Below are positions 42,842 through 55,576 of a stretch of DNA of 64,000 nt, piece by piece. The position numbers were made by a program, and so were the translations under genes. The notes under the pieces were generated by a model. The model saw only the letters and a program-made list of their open reading frames with translations. It had not been told where the DNA came from and searched no databases. Source of the stretch: Lepidurus packardi. Lineage: Eukaryota; Arthropoda; Branchiopoda; Notostraca; Triopsidae. The stretch is taken from NCBI GenBank assembly GCA_023053545.1, contig JAKZAN010000007.1, positions 6,138,001 to 6,202,000 on the forward strand, written 5' to 3'. Every line of letters starts with the position of its first letter. Position 1 is the stretch's first letter.

Positions 42842-44106
42842 ATGAAACCACTGATTATCATTCTACTCATGTTGGTGAGCCAGTTGCTGGCAACGACAAA
42901 CGGCTACAAGTTGACGAGATCACGTCCGAAACGTAACCAAACCTCGCCGACCTTGTTTCACAACAATCCTGTGCCGCTCGGTGAAGCATTCAACATATTC
43001 AATCGTTACGGTTTTTTGGGATTCAGCATTCGGGTCGCTCCATTTAACCTTACGGATTTCTGGCTCTTCCGGGAGTCAACTCACCCAGTACTTCAACCAA
43101 ATAAGTCCTTTTTCGACGTCAGCAAAGTTAATCAGTACGAAATTTACTTCTTTAACTTTGTTCCATCCTATATTTTATCCCACAAGCCAAGTCTATATAA
43201 TGCGTTTTTTATTTTAACTTGGGACAGAACGCTGGTGCAGCGACACGTCCAGATTCATTTTTGCGAGAACGTGGAATCGCTCCTGAAAAGCTTTTTCGCC
43301 AATTTCACCATCGATGGCTTGCATCGACCCTGGCGTGCCTTCACAGCATCATGGCGCAAACCATTGCTGGCCCGATTACTCGGACTGCAGCTTACCCATC
43401 TAATGGACGACCATCGGTTTTTATTACTCAAGGTCGAAAAACACGTCCAGGTGGGCTCCATGCGTGGAGAGGCGCGCTTGAGTCACGCAATCTTGGAGCG
43501 CGTGAATAACACAGTCGTGGGGGCTTTACGGGAAACGGTGGATTTCTTCCTTGATCAAGGCACTCACTTCATCAAAGGCTACCGTAGCGGGGACGCCTTG
43601 TACCAAATCTTGGTCTATGATCCCGTGGCATTCCGGCAAGTCCGGCAACGCTTACAGGATATTGATCTGACCAGCCTCTCTAAAGAAGAACAGACGGCCC
43701 TTTTTTCCACCACCCCTGAATACACTGGCAAACTTCAAGTACGTTTACAAACGTTCGCCGCAGTGAACACATTAATAACATTACTTCCATAAGTTTCACA
43801 TAAAGTTCATTTTAATACCCAATATCTTTATTGGACGGGTTCCAGGTTGCCAGCGGTAACCGAACATTCATACAAGAGTTGGAAAACGTGCTCAACAAAA
43901 GTCCAACTCCGAAAGGTCTGCCTTCCATCATACGGCTATTAATAACACCCTCGGCTATGAACTACGCATACCACTTCTTGCAGGAACGGGCGGTACTGGG
44001 CCTCGATTTAGCGACTTTGGTATCAACAATGGCAGATTTGCCCCCGCGAAGTTGGTATGCCGAAGTTTTGTACAATTTACTCAGAGTTTGGGAGCTCAAC
44101 TTGTAA
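42842..44106 (+). CDS. tsl: Torso-like, secreted MACPF-domain protein
   Basis: In insects torso-like acts outside the embryo or in endocrine tissue to activate Torso receptor signalling. Exons 42842-43738 and 43846-44106 (intron 107 bases, phase 0); 385 residues, near the 353 of Drosophila. Signal peptide at residues 1-20 (PLIIILLMLVSQLLATTNG). The N-terminal body has the GFLGFSIRV block. The MACPF signature appears as DFFLDQGTHFIKGYRSGDAL (usual form Y-G-T-H-[FY]), followed by YQILVYDPVAFRQVRQRL. The second exon opens VASGN, as in the insect protein. The MACPF region suggests pore-forming ancestry, but Tsl is not known to lyse cells. The family is restricted to arthropods, the best taxonomic clue in the window. 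Confidence 0.88.
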
Positions 44107-44194
44107 AGTGCGGGTCCGAATAACGACCCCGGCTTTACATCTAGTCAAGCGATACTCTCTATTGGGGGCAAAAAAGCCCAACGAATCGTATATC

Positions 44195-44200
44195 AATAAA
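44195..44200 (+). promoter_or_regulatory. Candidate torso-like polyadenylation signal
   Basis: AATAAA 89 bases after the torso-like stop codon. Confidence 0.5.
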
Positions 44201-45290
44201 AGCGACTCAATATTACGGAATGTCTCAATTGAGTTTTTCTTGACTTAAAAAATGGCATAAGACTTGCGACAGTATCTTCCTTGTTAGCTTAGTCGTTACA
44301 TTTTCTGGACTTTGAAACTTAAGAATAGATTTTCCTTCTCCCGACTTTCACTTGCATGCAAAGCGTGATCTTTGGGCGGGGTGCAGTCTGAAGCTTTTAC
44401 AATCTCTCTTTTTATTATTTTTTGCTCGGCAAGTTAAGAAGAAAATGTGTTGCTAGCTATAAAAAGATTCCTACGTCCAAGTATACCAAACACTGTTGAA
44501 ATACAAGTACATTTCACGAGGTACCGGATCATTATAGATGAATAGCACTTTTTGTGTTCGTTTCTTATACTCTACCATGGAGAAGTTAACACACAAAAGC
44601 AGCATGCGCTGCTAGTACAAAGGATGCCCGGCTCGTAAGAAATGTTGTGGTTATGACGTAGCTTTTATGGATTACACTTACTGTGCCATATACCATTTAT
44701 CACTCTGGGCGCGATAAATAACTTACAAATATTTCCTCTGGTCACTTGGAAGCGTGTTTATTTTGACACGTCCAACCATTTCACTTGGCGTAAGCGTGCC
44801 TTTTCCACCTTATCCCATCTCCTTTTTTACATGATTCTTCAATCGATTAAGCAATTCCTTCACAGCGTGAAAACGTGAGAACTCGTAACTTTTAGCTACA
44901 AAAATATTAGTGCAGAAGAAAAGCAATGGAAGAAATAACTATATGCCAAAGGGGCTGAGATAAAAATATAGTTCTGTATTACTGCGCTATGAAGAATCAC
45001 GCGTATTGATTAAGCCTTATAGGGAAGTAAACCAGAACTGACGGCAAGAAAGCTAGAGCTTGAGGTTTGACAGTAATAATTCTTCTTCCACCGCGATTGC
45101 CCTTTCCTTGCGTCGTAAAACCACAACAAACGCTGCCTTGATAAAAGAAGAACTGATCTGTAATTAAGCCTATAGTCCCACAAAATCAATACGAATTTTT
45201 TCCCTGCATTCCTTTTCCCAGAATTTTTCTTGCTTGTCCCTTTTAACCACATAGATGTCTTCTCGCGAACAAAGAAGGCTGCACCTTTAA

Positions 45291-45750
45291 AAAGAGGACA
45301 GCGGTTTTGTTTGCACTTATCCCAAGGTTTGCATTTGGGCTTGCACAAAGATCAAATCCCTTGCCGCAACTGCTAAGAAGTGGGCGTGGAAGGCCAGTTC
45401 TATGGAGAGCTTAGTAGCTCTCAGCCACGCCCCCGCTGGCATTCAGGTCAACAAGAACCACTATCCCAGACCCGAATCCTCTGTTGTTATACTGCCCGTA
45501 TTTTCGTCAAACATCCAAAAAGCCGAAAACAGTATTATACAATAGGGTGAACGCCATGCATTAAACCGGTAATTATAGCCCTTGCTTTCTTGTTTTTTGT
45601 CTCCGCATTATTTTCCCCTACTGTACTGAGCAACACTTGAAAACATTCCGTTTCATATATCGTCAACAGGTGCCGGAGAACTGCGTCAGAAATCGTCGGC
45701 AACCTAAGGAAGCCGAAGACTCTCCTTCAGCTCGAAACCTCGCCGCCTAG
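45291..45750 (+). CDS. Weak candidate: 3' part of an unrecognised two-exon gene
   Basis: The plus-strand frame is open without a stop over 45291-45497 (69 codons, including AGIQVNKNHYPRPESSVVIL). It meets a GT at 45498 and, after a CAG acceptor at 45667-45669, continues in phase for 26 codons (VPENCVRNRRQPKEAEDSPS) to a TAG ending at 45750. Both pieces are richer in GC than their surroundings. No start codon, upstream exon or family resemblance was found, so this may be chance. Confidence 0.2.
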
Positions 45751-48700
45751 ATCAAGTCAGTCCATGCAGAGCTCCGTACCGGAAAACACCTTCCGCCGTC
45801 ACGTACTAGTGAACTTCCAAGACAATTAAGTTAATTTTGTGCAAACAGCGGCAAAAAAGATAAATAAACTACGTCTTGAACTATCCCCCGGGGTGTCATC
45901 AACAGCGTTTCCAAGTCTCAAAGGCGAAAAACAAAAGAGGCAATCATTTGGGAAGTCTAACAAGTCAGATTTCCATGGCGGAAGGCGGGGCAGGTCTCCG
46001 TACTAGGTCAGAAGGAACCTCCGTTGCAGACAAAGGACCTTCAATAAACAGAGTCTTCCACGCGCCCAAGCTAGAAAGGTATTTTTTTTTAAATAAAAAA
46101 AGTCAAAATCACACGCAATTTCACGCCAGTACATCAAGTCAAAAATGCCGCAAATATACGCCGGGAATTGCGTTTACTGTCTATTCTGGAAAAGTTATAA
46201 TATAAGAGATTAAAGATAACAATAATTGTAATGTAAGAGTAAGGTATTAAAGTACAGGCATTAAATTAACTGTTTATCGGCCAAGTTTGTGTTATTCGCT
46301 AAGAGGTAATAGGATCTCAAAGATCAACTGGAGCTGTGCGTGCTTAGAACATTTGCTTCTCTTAACTCTTAGTAATAAGACGGATCATTATGTTTACGTA
46401 ACGAGAAGCAGTTTTTTCCTTCGGAAAAATTTCTACGCCTCAAAACCCAAATATCCTCTGCACGTTCTTTACTTTCCGATCAACACTCTCATCAGGCACA
46501 AACTTTGCATTGATCTCATTATACATGTGTTAAGACGAGCGACCCCAAGTTAGAAAGCTTGCTTGGAGTCCTTAATATAAACTACATCGTTAATGTAAAT
46601 TTTTTTAATATGGAAATACCAGTGACACGTATTTGGCCATCACGGCATACTCAGCAATAAAAAAAGATTTATTTAAGATTTTATTTAGATTTTTATTTAA
46701 GCATACTCTAAGCTTGCTACAGATACATTTTTACAAAAACATTGCTTACTCATTACCAAATTCCTACGAAACTAGCAAAGAGCAGATGCTCACGCTGGTT
46801 TATTATTACAAAAAAAAAAAAAAAAAAAAAAAACTTGAAGGTTTCTTGGTAAATTGGGTACTTTCGTACTTTGATACTATTACCGTGGAAGGATTTATCG
46901 GAAACAATACTTTCCAGCTCAAGTAACCTTTTCGCTACTTTCGTTCCGCTGGCAAGTTCCGTACAGTCACACAATATATAGGGATTGGTGCGAGGTTGAC
47001 TAAGGTTACCATGTCAACGCCAAGGCTTGTTCATTTCTAGTAGTCAATACTTGACGTCGGAACCTTATCTACATCAGATTAGTCGGAAACTAACATACCT
47101 CCCAAATGAGCGTCGTCATGGAAGCCCCCCCACCCATGCTGTTTACGCACAAATGTGTAAGCTAATGTCATTAGGCTTTTGACACAGAGCATATGCACAT
47201 TCTTTTGGCTTTTTGACGTTGACCGCCCTTTGATCCATGTTTGTATAATTGAGTGGTAAGCCCCCAGAATCCCAACCGAGCCGTGTTTAGATCAGACCAC
47301 CAGTAAAGCTGTATAGCTCTAGGATTGGCGTTATAAAAAAAGATGGTTTAAATTTAGCAATGCCTTAATGTAAACAATGATCTGTACAGCTTCCGTGTGC
47401 TGCTGCTGAATAAACTAGCGTGCAAGTTAATCACGAACTCGGCGGATATAGCATGATTGCACCTCGTTTCTGTTTATTCAAGCTCGAGACGGAGTACCCA
47501 GTGCTTTTGTGACAGTACCTGCATTCCTAGCACCCGAAAAAGACATAAAAAGATAGTGACGCGAATGTCGGAAATAAAATAAAAGTGTTCTTAATTCCTT
47601 TACAGCCCCAATGGACAGCAAGAATGTTCCGCAAGTCCACATGAGAATAACACTTTGCCATCAGGCTTTATAGGCAAAAAATAAATAAAAAAGAGAAAGA
47701 AATGCAACGTAAAAAAGAAATCGTATCACGCTTTTCTTACAGCCCCAGTCTAAAAAGAAGCAAATGTAACTGAATTACCGCATAGAGAAAGATTGAGTAA
47801 TCCAATCCCTTACAAAATGCGGAAACAAGCTTCCAGTATAATACTCATATACATTTATTAACTTAACTCTACACCTGGTAAACAATACGAGTTCAATTAG
47901 CACAAACAAGTCCATGTTTTAACCTTTTATTATTAGTATTATCTTCTTATTTTTCTTATTTTATGATCTTATTTATTTACGTAACCCTTTTAGACTGGCT
48001 TTTTAAGTTACGTGAGGCAAACTTGCTACAAAAGAGCTAAGGTTTTATCAAACGACTTCTTTGTGTACTTTGTTGGTGTCCCAAGTTGCCGACGATCGTA
48101 CTAATATGGAGCCAAATACTTCTCCCCTTCGGGCAACTTTAGCCTAACCAGATAGTTCTCTTTATTAATAAACAGTAGGGAATTTCATCAGCTCAGGAAG
48201 GATCAAGGTATGACTCAACTTTAAGAAAAAAACAGCAACAACAACTTCGCTTCACAACCTTCTATCCTCTTCTCCTAGATCGATAGAGCACACTTTGGGG
48301 GGAATGAAGAAGCCGCATGACCACGCAGCTCTATAGGATATGTCCCTAACACCTCTTGTCCTTCTTGGAAACGGGCCCAGATAGTTTGCATCGGCTGAAA
48401 TGTTTCCAAGATCGTTGCTTGAACTAAAACATCAGGGTAACATTGCCAAGACTTCAGAACGCTATCAAAACCCTCCGACTCATTTTCACTTTACATCTAT
48501 GCTAGAGCCTCCCGCAGAGATATTAGCGCCATAAACAGTCAGGCTTTTAGTCATACTACAGCAGCGAAAGCTGAATCTCATAAGGGAGAGAGAAATACAG
48601 AGAGGAACTTCAGGAAGTCTTTGGCATTCAGAGGTCAGAATTAGCCCGCTGTTAGAGGGACAGCGATGCAAACTGTCCTACGGAAGGCACACGACCACAC

Positions 48701-49013
48701 AATGTAAATTCCTTATGTAAAGTTCGGAGCCAAAGCTGGTGCAGGTCAAACTCGGACGGATCCCCTATATAGATTGGCTTTACTCTCAGGCGAAATGCCA
48801 GGTCGAAAAGTCAGACGATGGATGGCATGACAACCCAACTTGCAACATAAAACGTTAGATTACGAATTCAAGCTGGCTTGGGTTAAGAAAAAAAAAAGGA
48901 AATTTAAACGAAAACTTCAGCCATGTGTTAAATGAAGGAGATTACAGTGCAGTTACATGAAGCCAAAGCTTTTTAAAAGTTTGGTTATCCGCCATTTGAA
49001 GGCAAAATTTGAG

Positions 49014-49271
49014 AAGGCACATTGTTGGTTGCCCTTCTGGTATTGCCTAGCACGCTCGGCCGACCGCAGCCCAGAGTGAAAAGCGAATGTGCCAAGTCAT
49101 TGTCTTGGGTACCTGATGCAATTAATGAACTAACAGAGGTTGAAAATTTGGAGCAACTTAATTGCAAAAAGAACCCAAGTTTGGTAAGCTTCAATATACG
49201 CGTCTAATGCCAAGATCAAAGCACTGGGCTCATTTCAGCTTGGCTTGTTGCGAAGAGAAGGAAACAATTAG
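49014..49271 (+). CDS. Candidate small secreted protein, 5' end not found
   Basis: The frame from about 49017 reads a signal-peptide-like stretch (TLLVALLVLPSTLG), then a short Cys-containing region (VKSECAKSLSWVPDAINEL, then NCKKNPSL). A strong donor follows at 49184 (GTAAGC), then a 55-base intron and a short exon 49239-49271 ending LGLLRREGNN. The weakness is the 5' side: no in-frame ATG, and the AG at 49015-49016 lacks a pyrimidine tract. Function unknown. Confidence 0.3.
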
Positions 49272-49410
49272 TTATTTTGCGCAACAGTCACGTGTCCTCG
49301 TTATGAAGCTTCGATTTCGCATTCAATACTTGGTATCAAAACTTGTATGCCTATATAGATCAACCTATACAGTGTGCAAGAAAGATTGAGCGTGATCATG
49401 CTCAACCATC

Positions 49411-49530
49411 AAAGTAACTCTATAGAGTTAAAAAGAGTATAGACTATAGAGTACAACTCTATAGAGTATAGTAACTCTATAGAGTTATAGGCTCTAAAAG
49501 TAAGATCAAAGTAATTCTATAGAGTTGATT
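49411..49530. repeat. Array of four AACTCTATAGAGTT palindromes
   Basis: Palindromic units at 49415-49430, about 49454-49469, 49472-49487 and (with one change) about 49512-49528. The two outer copies share the lead ATCAAAGTAA. Possibly a MITE fragment or protein-binding array. Confidence 0.75.
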
Positions 49531-50939
49531 TGATGGCTATCAAATTTTGAACACGAGATTCGAATTTAGATTTCATGATTTCCTTGTCCCATCAGTACCA
49601 GTCTTATAGGACATTTCATTGATAAGCAGGGCGCTTTCACGGGAGATTGCACTAAGTTGCCAGCCATCCCTCTTCGCTGAAGAAGATTGAAGTTTTAATC
49701 TGCTGCGCTGCTCCGCCAAGGGAAAAACAGCCCTGAGGAAGGTTCAATAGGCCAAAAAGCTTTACCCTACATATTTTACGAAAATTGGATTTATTAAAAC
49801 ACCAGACCAACTCATATTAATGACATGGAAAATGCTGCCAGAACGAACAAAATTCGCTAGAGAAAAAATTAAATTTTAGTTTCGCATCAACTTTGTATGT
49901 GGTTGGATAGCATTTGCAGAGTAATGTCAAGCTCAACCAAGAGATATCGTACAATTTGTCATGCTTCGGCCCAAAATTTGCTACACAAACAATGTCACGC
50001 AGCAAACAATAGTAGGACACATTTGTTCTACAGCAAGTTCGAGAATTGAGGTGCATTTAATCTTCATGTCTTTTCATGGTCTTTGTTTGGAAAAAAAGCC
50101 GAGTTACTGTTTGGCTTGAGACGAAGCTGAGGTATGACAATATCCTGAACCTTTGTTACACACATGCACCGAGGGAGAAGGGCACGACTGATTGTCTTAA
50201 TGTTTTCCTGTATTTCGAGGAATTATAAAGCTACTGGTGGGAAAAGCACGGAAGTCAGGTCGTTTGTCAATGTTATTTTCTTTTAACACAATTAACACAT
50301 GTGGAATTATTAATGTCCTGAGGGATTACGAGACTTCGTTCGAGTATTTAAATAGGCGGGGTAGTCCGAGAAATGACAACCCTTGCAATGCAAACATAAC
50401 TCAAAGACGCGTTCGCACTTCTAACATCATTTACTTAAGAACGTCCCTTGGGCCGGCTTGGCTCATAACAGGCATTTCGCGTCTACTTCAAATTCCGCGA
50501 GCTTGCAAACTTGTATACAGATCCTCGGAATTGCATTCGCTACTCCATCATTCGTCAAGCACTTGGGCGTCGGAACGAATGTAGGGTTGTTATAGCCAAA
50601 CTAAGTTCGGTAAGCTATTGTATGCACTAATTACGCCATAAATCCATACTGTTAATAATTAATGCAAATGCAGTCTACACTGTATCACTATCGGAATTAC
50701 TACCAGCATTGGACTTGGCCGCCATTGACAAGCTCTTCCGATTCCGAAAATGTTCTTCCAAACAACCTTATTATAATTATGTATATTGCCTCGCTTTGAA
50801 AAGAGCAATTTTGACATTATAGCGTCGTACATGTTTAAAGCGTTACGAGCAATTCTTCAGGTTTCAAAATTTGGGAGACAAAAGTCTGCGAGGACATATT
50901 AGTAGTGAGAGAAGGGGCGTAGACAAAAGAACGATTCGA

Positions 50940-51345
50940 AAGGACTACGGTCAACCCGACTTAAAGACTACGAACCCCGGCTTAAAGACTACAACCCCAT
51001 ACATAATGACTAGGATTCCCGACTTAAGGACGCGAACCCTGACTTAGGAACTGAAAATCCCGACATAAGGACTATGAACCCCGACTTAAGGACTACAAAC
51101 CCCGACTTAAGGACTACAAACCCCGACATAAGGACTAGGAACCCTGACTTAAGGACTCAAACCCCTATTTAAGGACTGCGAACACCGACATAAGGACTAT
51201 GAACCCTGACTTAAGGACTATGAACGCCGACTTAAGAACTACAAAACCCGACATAAGGACTAGGAACCCCGACTTATGGACTACAAACCCCCGACATAAG
51301 GACTAGGAACCCCGACTTAAGGACGGCAACGCGACACAAGGACGG
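50940..51345. repeat. Minisatellite, ~21-bp unit, about 18 copies
   Basis: Variant copies of CCCCGACTTAAGGACTACAA, alternating ACTTAAGG and ACATAAGG forms. Reverse-complement units recur at 51722-51775, so the array is arranged as an imperfect inverted structure. Confidence 0.9.
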
Positions 51346-51384
51346 CTCGAGAAAAGGACTCTGTATTAAAAAAATAATTCACAA

Positions 51385-51673
51385 GGTTAGGTTAGGCTAC
51401 GTTAGGCGTCCTTCTGTCTGGGTCCGAAGTCCTTGTGACGTGTTTTTTTAATACGGCTAAAGCACTTTTTGATCTCGTTGGCGCTTACCCAATGAGCAGG
51501 ACTTTCTAAACTCAAAATTCTATTGGTCCCTTAAAAGACTATAAACCTGGCGTCCTTCTCTCGGAGCCCGGCGTCCCTGTGTCGGGTACACGGAGTCCTT
51601 TTGTCTAGTCGTCCTTGTATCTACTTCCCTTAAGAATCTACTTCCCTTGTATCTACAAACCCCTAACCTAACC
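51385..51673. repeat. Inverted TTAGG / CCTAA telomere-type tracts
   Basis: GGTTAGGTTAGG at 51385-51396 and CCTAACCTAACC at 51662-51673 in opposite orientation, with more decayed copies beside each. TTAGG is the common arthropod telomere unit. Two short CCTAACCTA tracts also occur near 56198 and 56298. Confidence 0.6.
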
Positions 51674-51784
51674 TGACCTAACCTAGTTCTAACTAAGCCT
51701 GGTCCTAACCTAACCTAGCCCTTAAGTCGGAGTTTGTAGTCCTTTTGTCGAGTCGCCCTTGTGTCACCTTGCCGCGAGAGAACA

Positions 51785-52045
51785 TGTTATAGTATCGTTA
51801 TCGTAAAATACCGTATCGTTAGAGTATCAGTAGGCCTATGTGTACAGTGAGCGTATCGTTATTATAGTATCATTATCCTAGAGTGTCGTGTCGTCGTGAG
51901 AGTATCAGTGAGAGTATCGTTATAATATCGTTATCCTTGAGTATTGTATTGTCGTGAGAGTATCGTTATCCTTGAGTATCGTGTCGTCGTGAAGGTATCA
52001 ATGAGACTACAATTATCGAAGAAGATTATCGTTAAAGTATCTTTA
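51785..52045. repeat. Minisatellite of GTATCGTTATC type
   Basis: Repeated GAGTATCGTTATCCTTGAG and GTCGTCGTGAGAGTATC blocks in variable spacing; about 35-base higher-order unit. Confidence 0.8.
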
Positions 52046-54480
52046 TCGTGATGTGGTGGAAAAAAGCAAGGTATGGCAATCTTCGGGGAATGCACTTTAT
52101 TTGACAAATCCAAATGTTTTACTATGATAAAAAGTAGATGGTAATTTTGGAACTTGAATACAATTCTAGGTAAGAAAATTTCCCTGAAGATGCCTATCTT
52201 TATTTTTTCTTTCGACAATTTTCAGTACGAGATTACTTCTTGCACTAGTATCAGTAAACTATTTTTGTTTTGTAGTAAATAGAATAGATGTCACGTATAT
52301 GGGAGGTTTGCGAGGAGTGACCAGATATATGTTCAAAGCAACTGACACTGACAGGGCAAGCCTCGGTAAACAGAAAAAAGCGGAAAAAATTGAAAGTCTT
52401 GAATGCTCACGAAAGTCTTGAAAAGCTTACGAGATAGTCTGGATTCTCGAGAGCTCTATGAAAGTTAATGAAAGGGCACGTTAGACGGATCAAACGGAAA
52501 AGTGTAATTAAATTGCATTTTTTCTTAACGGTAAAGTGGGAAGTTACCTTCCTACAGCAACTTAACAGCTTGTACACGATAAAAAAAGTGAGTAGAAATT
52601 TAATACGACTCTTAGGCCACTTAATTCCCGAGATACCCTTCGGAAGAATAGGTTCGCTTCTAGACACACTTTCCAAAGCATCACGTTGTTGCATAAAAGC
52701 TTTGAACACGGAATAGGAAAAGTAAGAAAAAAATATTACTGTAATAACTATATGAGCTTCAGAAAAAGGCTAAAAAGCAAATTGAGTACATATTAATACA
52801 CCACTACCCTAATGAAAGGCTCTTTAGTACCTAGTACTCTCCAAAGCAGCAAGCTGCCTTGGCAACACCTCGTTAATTAGCGGAAAGCAGCTCAGCCAAA
52901 TTGGTAAGTTAGCTAAAAAAAATTCGGCATTGCTGCGGTACAAATTCACACAAGTTCTAGTCTTTTACCAGCTTGCCAGCGGCACAAAGACGTCAGGCTT
53001 CTTACAAAATTCCATAAACAAATAGCGTTTTCACTATTTTTTTAAATTTTTTTTTACCGTACCGAAACGAACTAAAACAACCTGGGAACTTTCGCTAAAG
53101 TTGGTTTGATAAACGTTACACTGGAGCCGGGGATTTATCGGCCTGAAAGAACGTACGCTTGACCAAGATGCCGTCAACGTGACCATAACTTTTTTCTTAC
53201 GCGTTTTTTTCAGTCCAGTAAGGGCAAAAAGCTTCCGAAAGTTGAAATTCTGACTTTACCAACGGTTTGCCTGTCTCCTCCACACCATTAACTAGCCATA
53301 TATTTCCGGAAAAGTACATTAAACTTGCTCCACGCCCCGCGTTTCCTTTACAACCTTCCTGGCATTTTTTCTCATTTTCTTTGCATTTTAGAGTTTCGAA
53401 GGCACTCGCAACGGGGGGGGGGTGTCTTCTTCTTCCGAGTACGAGTAGCTGACAGACGATCGTGATATACAGAGGCTTCTATAAGCATGATATGGGGAAC
53501 ATAAGAACCGTGAGGGAAAAAATGTCTCTATGTTTGCTTACTGGGTCGGAAACAGCGAGGCATAATCAGCAGGTTCAACAAAGAACTTTAATAGAGCCAC
53601 AAGCATGTACTAAGTAATAACGTGGTGCATATCTGAATAAGAAGCAAAAGCCAACTCAAAATGCGCCGCAAGTGCAATTCCTTTGTTACCATACCAACTT
53701 ACGTTAACTTGCGCCACTAAGCAACCTGTGACGAGAAGTCTGTCGTATGCAATTTGCCGTAAGAAGAACAAAGCATAGAATTTAGCGTCAGCATAAGACC
53801 AAACTGACGATTAAGAGCTAGGTCAATATTCTCGTCACACCTTTCCCCCACAACGACCGTCTCTGCACGAAAATAATCCCATTTGCCAAGCGCGTTAGAA
53901 CTCCGTCAGCAATTTCCTACATCCAAATAAGAAAAACATACCATGGAAAAACGTGTAGGCGCCTTGCTTTGAAGAAGGTGCTGCTGCTTGCTCTTGTCGT
54001 AAAGCTCATGAAGTCTATAAAGACATACGGGTTAACCTTACAGCGCTGAAAAAACGGGGAGGATGAGTAAAACAGAAGGGCCTTATTTCTTCGCAAGAAT
54101 ACACTCAAGCTGGGAAGAAGGAAATAAGAAGGAAGAAACTCGGGCAGCAACAGATATTAGTGACGGCTGCGCATTCGGTTAGAACGTCGTCCGTGGACAT
54201 CGAAAACGTCTTCCTCGTATGGCACAGAACACATCTCAACTAAACTCTGATCAGTGTTCAACGCTTTTGGTTACCTCTTAGTTCGTTACCCACCCTCGGG
54301 CTGCTCATTGGCTCTCAAATGGTTACACTTACTACTAGCTACCGGCGCTTAAAACTAGTAATATCTAAGCGTGAATTCAATTCAACTCTCAACTTCAAAA
54401 CTTCATAACACTGACTAACCCGGGATGACAATATTGTGAGTTACTTTATTTTCGAGAGGAAGAAAACATGCGTCGACAGC

Positions 54481-54974
54481 AATCATTGCCCATTAATCAC
54501 GACCCGCTTCCGTAAGTGTAGACCTACTAACCAAAAAAAAGAAAAAAAAGTTTTGTTTAAATGCTATTTTAATTGTACATTTTCATGTTGACGTTCAGAA
54601 CACCAACTAATGGTTGTACGGCGAACAGACTATTAGGCATGAATGTTCTAATCATTGCCCATTAATCACAACCCACTACCTTGAGTAGACCTACCAACCG
54701 ATTAAGTTTTTTCTTTTTTTACAAATGCTATTCTAACTGTACATTTACACGTTTGTTTGGGTTATACATCAGACTATTATTAAACATGAGTGCACTAATC
54801 ATTGCCTATTAATCAGGACCCACTTCCTTGTGTAGATTTACTAACAGAGAAAAAAAAAGCTTTAAAAAATGTTATTTTAACTGTACATTTCCATGTTCGC
54901 ATAAAACTTGGCATTGAGAAGACCAACCAACGGTTATACGTCAAAACAGAGTATTATTAAGCTTGAGTGTACTA
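54481..54974. repeat. Three-copy tandem repeat, units 147-178 bp
   Basis: Copies start at 54481, 54650 and 54797, each with AATCATTGCC.ATTAATCA, a CCACTTCC-like block, TGTAGA..TACTAAC, TGTACATTT..ATGTT and a final GAGTGTACT-like word. Satellite-like. Confidence 0.85.
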
Positions 54975-55549
54975 GTTTTGAACTCGGGATTTGTATGTCT
55001 TTAAACGAACTATTTCCTATGATGAATCAATTTTCTAACATTGTCTGAGGAAATCCCGATGACTTAGCAAAGAGTAGAGAGGTAGCAACAAAAGTACGAA
55101 CAGGTTGATTAGGGTGTCGTCCTAAAGTTAAGCTCTCAATGACTAACAGCTGCTTGCTTAATTAGTAATTTATCTTGGCCTGATATTGACAACGCTACCC
55201 GTTTATGTCTTATCATCGCATAATTAGTCTGGGTTTCCGATTTACTATAAGCGAGAATACACTTTAGCGTGGAGCATAGCAGTTTTTTCAAACGCTTACG
55301 GTAATAACGTTCGAGTACACCGTAATATGTTTCACGGACCAAAAAACTAACTCCTACGATGCTATATAAGCGATAGATTGTTTACTTGTACCCTAAGTTC
55401 AGTTATAGCCAGAATGCAATAATACAATACTACAATGTCTATAGGATGGAATCATCAGTGATACACATCAATTTCCTTCCGAGAAATACAATATTCCGTG
55501 CATTTCTATGTGCAAACACAATAGCCCAAGCAGCATAGAGGATCAAGTA

Positions 55550-55576
55550 GGGGGGGGGGGGGGGGGGGGGGGGGGG
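55550..55576. repeat. 27-base poly-G run
   Basis: Uninterrupted G on the plus strand. It can form G-quadruplexes and is prone to sequencing-length error. Confidence 0.95.

Noticed and set aside
42842-44106. Perforin-like pore-forming toxin
   Set aside because: The length, signal peptide, VASGN second exon and overall pattern fit torso-like, a signalling MACPF protein.
45974-46078. Possible first exon MAEGGAGLRTRSEGTS followed by a GT
   Set aside because: No downstream exon in matching phase could be found.
49411-49530. CRISPR array
   Set aside because: Eukaryotic context, palindromic units, irregular spacers, no cas genes.
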